Source: Treponema sp.
Lineage (GTDB): Bacteria; Spirochaetota; Spirochaetia; Treponematales; Treponemataceae
Length of the DNA: 32,614 nucleotides
Assembly: GCA_002749205.1 (NCBI GenBank)
Contig: PDOP01000017.1
Span: forward strand, 1 to 32,614
Direction: 5' to 3'
The number at the start of each line of letters is the position of its first letter. The first letter of the stretch is position 1. The translations under genes were made by a program, and so were the position numbers. The notes beneath the pieces were generated by a model that did no database searches, was not told the origin of the DNA, and saw only the letters and a program-made list of their open reading frames with translations. Of this stretch, positions 32,396 through 32,614 are shown in pieces.

Positions 32396-32468
32396 ATGAG
32401 GAAATTGCAAAAGTTTTGTAATTTATTCCAAAATATACCAAAAAGCGCAATAAAATGAGCTTCTTTTA
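32396..32468 (+). repeat. TTGCAAAAG repeat element, partial copy
   Basis: ATGAGGAAATTGCAAAAG followed by TTTTGTAATTT and CCAAAATATACCAAAAAGCG, closely matching 13602-13672. The right-hand GGCTCAT end is missing, so this is a partial or differently bounded copy. Confidence 0.7.
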
Positions 32469-32517
32469 AGGTTTAAGCGTAATTTTACCGAAATTTAATT
32501 GTTATAGCATTACAGTG

Positions 32518-32614
32518 TGTCAATGACCAATGAAAATTTCACCCTAAAAAGCATGAAATTTGCCAGTGAAAATTTCACTCCTGGTTTATCAAGCTGATTT
32601 GGCATCTTCAAAAA
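32518..32614. mobile_element. Possible end of an IS21-type insertion sequence
   Basis: TGTCAATGACC is followed by iterated TGAAAATTTCA-type motifs at 32531-32541, 32554-32562 (shorter) and 32567-32577. IS21-family ends commonly start with TG and carry several internal repeats of this kind. On the minus strand a reading frame ends at TGA (32591-32589), leaving only eight residues (..FEDAKSA), which could be an istB 3' end but is too short to tell. The rest would lie outside the window. Confidence 0.35.

Noticed and set aside
32396..32458. 20-codon ORF (MRKLQKF...) right after a good promoter, as a leaderless peptide gene
   Set aside because: The sequence is a copy of the TTGCAAAAG repeat; other copies do not keep the frame.

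Overview
The window looks like chromosome of a low-GC, host-associated Treponema (T. denticola/T. phagedenis type). This is inferred from protein style: a spirochete-type phosphofructokinase, a Bmp/PnrA-family lipoprotein with its ABC transporter, spirochete-like lipoboxes, an MGDG-synthase-like glycosyltransferase, and the cluster rplM-rpsI-recX. No rRNA, tRNA, CRISPR array or prophage is visible.

Layout. 1-305: 3' end of an Rpn/PD-(D/E)XK family gene with a 12-bp in-frame repeat. 655-2483: pfk (+) and a META-like lipoprotein (-), whose stop codons overlap. 2790-5668 (-): glycolipid-type glycosyltransferase followed by a Wzi-like outer-membrane barrel. 6072-11901 (+): recG, histidine phosphatase, pgi-engB, and cobO. 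11946-13574 (-): comM. 13769-18461 (-): a complete ATGA-coupled type I secretion operon (C39 peptidase-ABC exporter, HlyD, TolC), with no cargo peptide in sight. 18742-19362 (-): unknown membrane protein. 19446-23808 (+): Bmp-type substrate-binding lipoprotein, ATPase and two permeases (riboflavin RfuABCD-like or nucleoside transporter). 23815-24882 (-): class II aldolase with a degenerate second domain. 25028-26529 (-): rplM-rpsI-recX. 27152-32039 (-): smc, a single-TM protein and a Lys-rich TPR-like lipoprotein, coupled by ATGA overlaps. 32040-32614: intergenic, possibly running into an IS21-type end.

The most striking content is between the genes. A structured element of about 110-190 bp occurs seven times in 32.6 kb. 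Its stems change sequence between copies but keep pairing (10-bp, 9-bp and 4- to 7-bp helices), around conserved internal-loop and apical-loop sequences. Six of the seven copies lie just upstream of, and in the same orientation as, a good sigma70 promoter: those for pfk, the META lipoprotein, the glycosyltransferase, pgi, rplM and smc. This looks like a mobile or multi-copy structured RNA/DNA element. I do not recognise it as a described family.

Two further repeat families are present: a CTTCGAC palindrome, which has rewritten the C-terminus of the outer-membrane protein, and a TTGCAAAAG inverted-repeat element. There is also a compact multibranched structure downstream of the smc operon. Three genes (recG, the histidine phosphatase and the glycosyltransferase) appear to be transcribed as leaderless mRNAs, judged from where the promoters sit.
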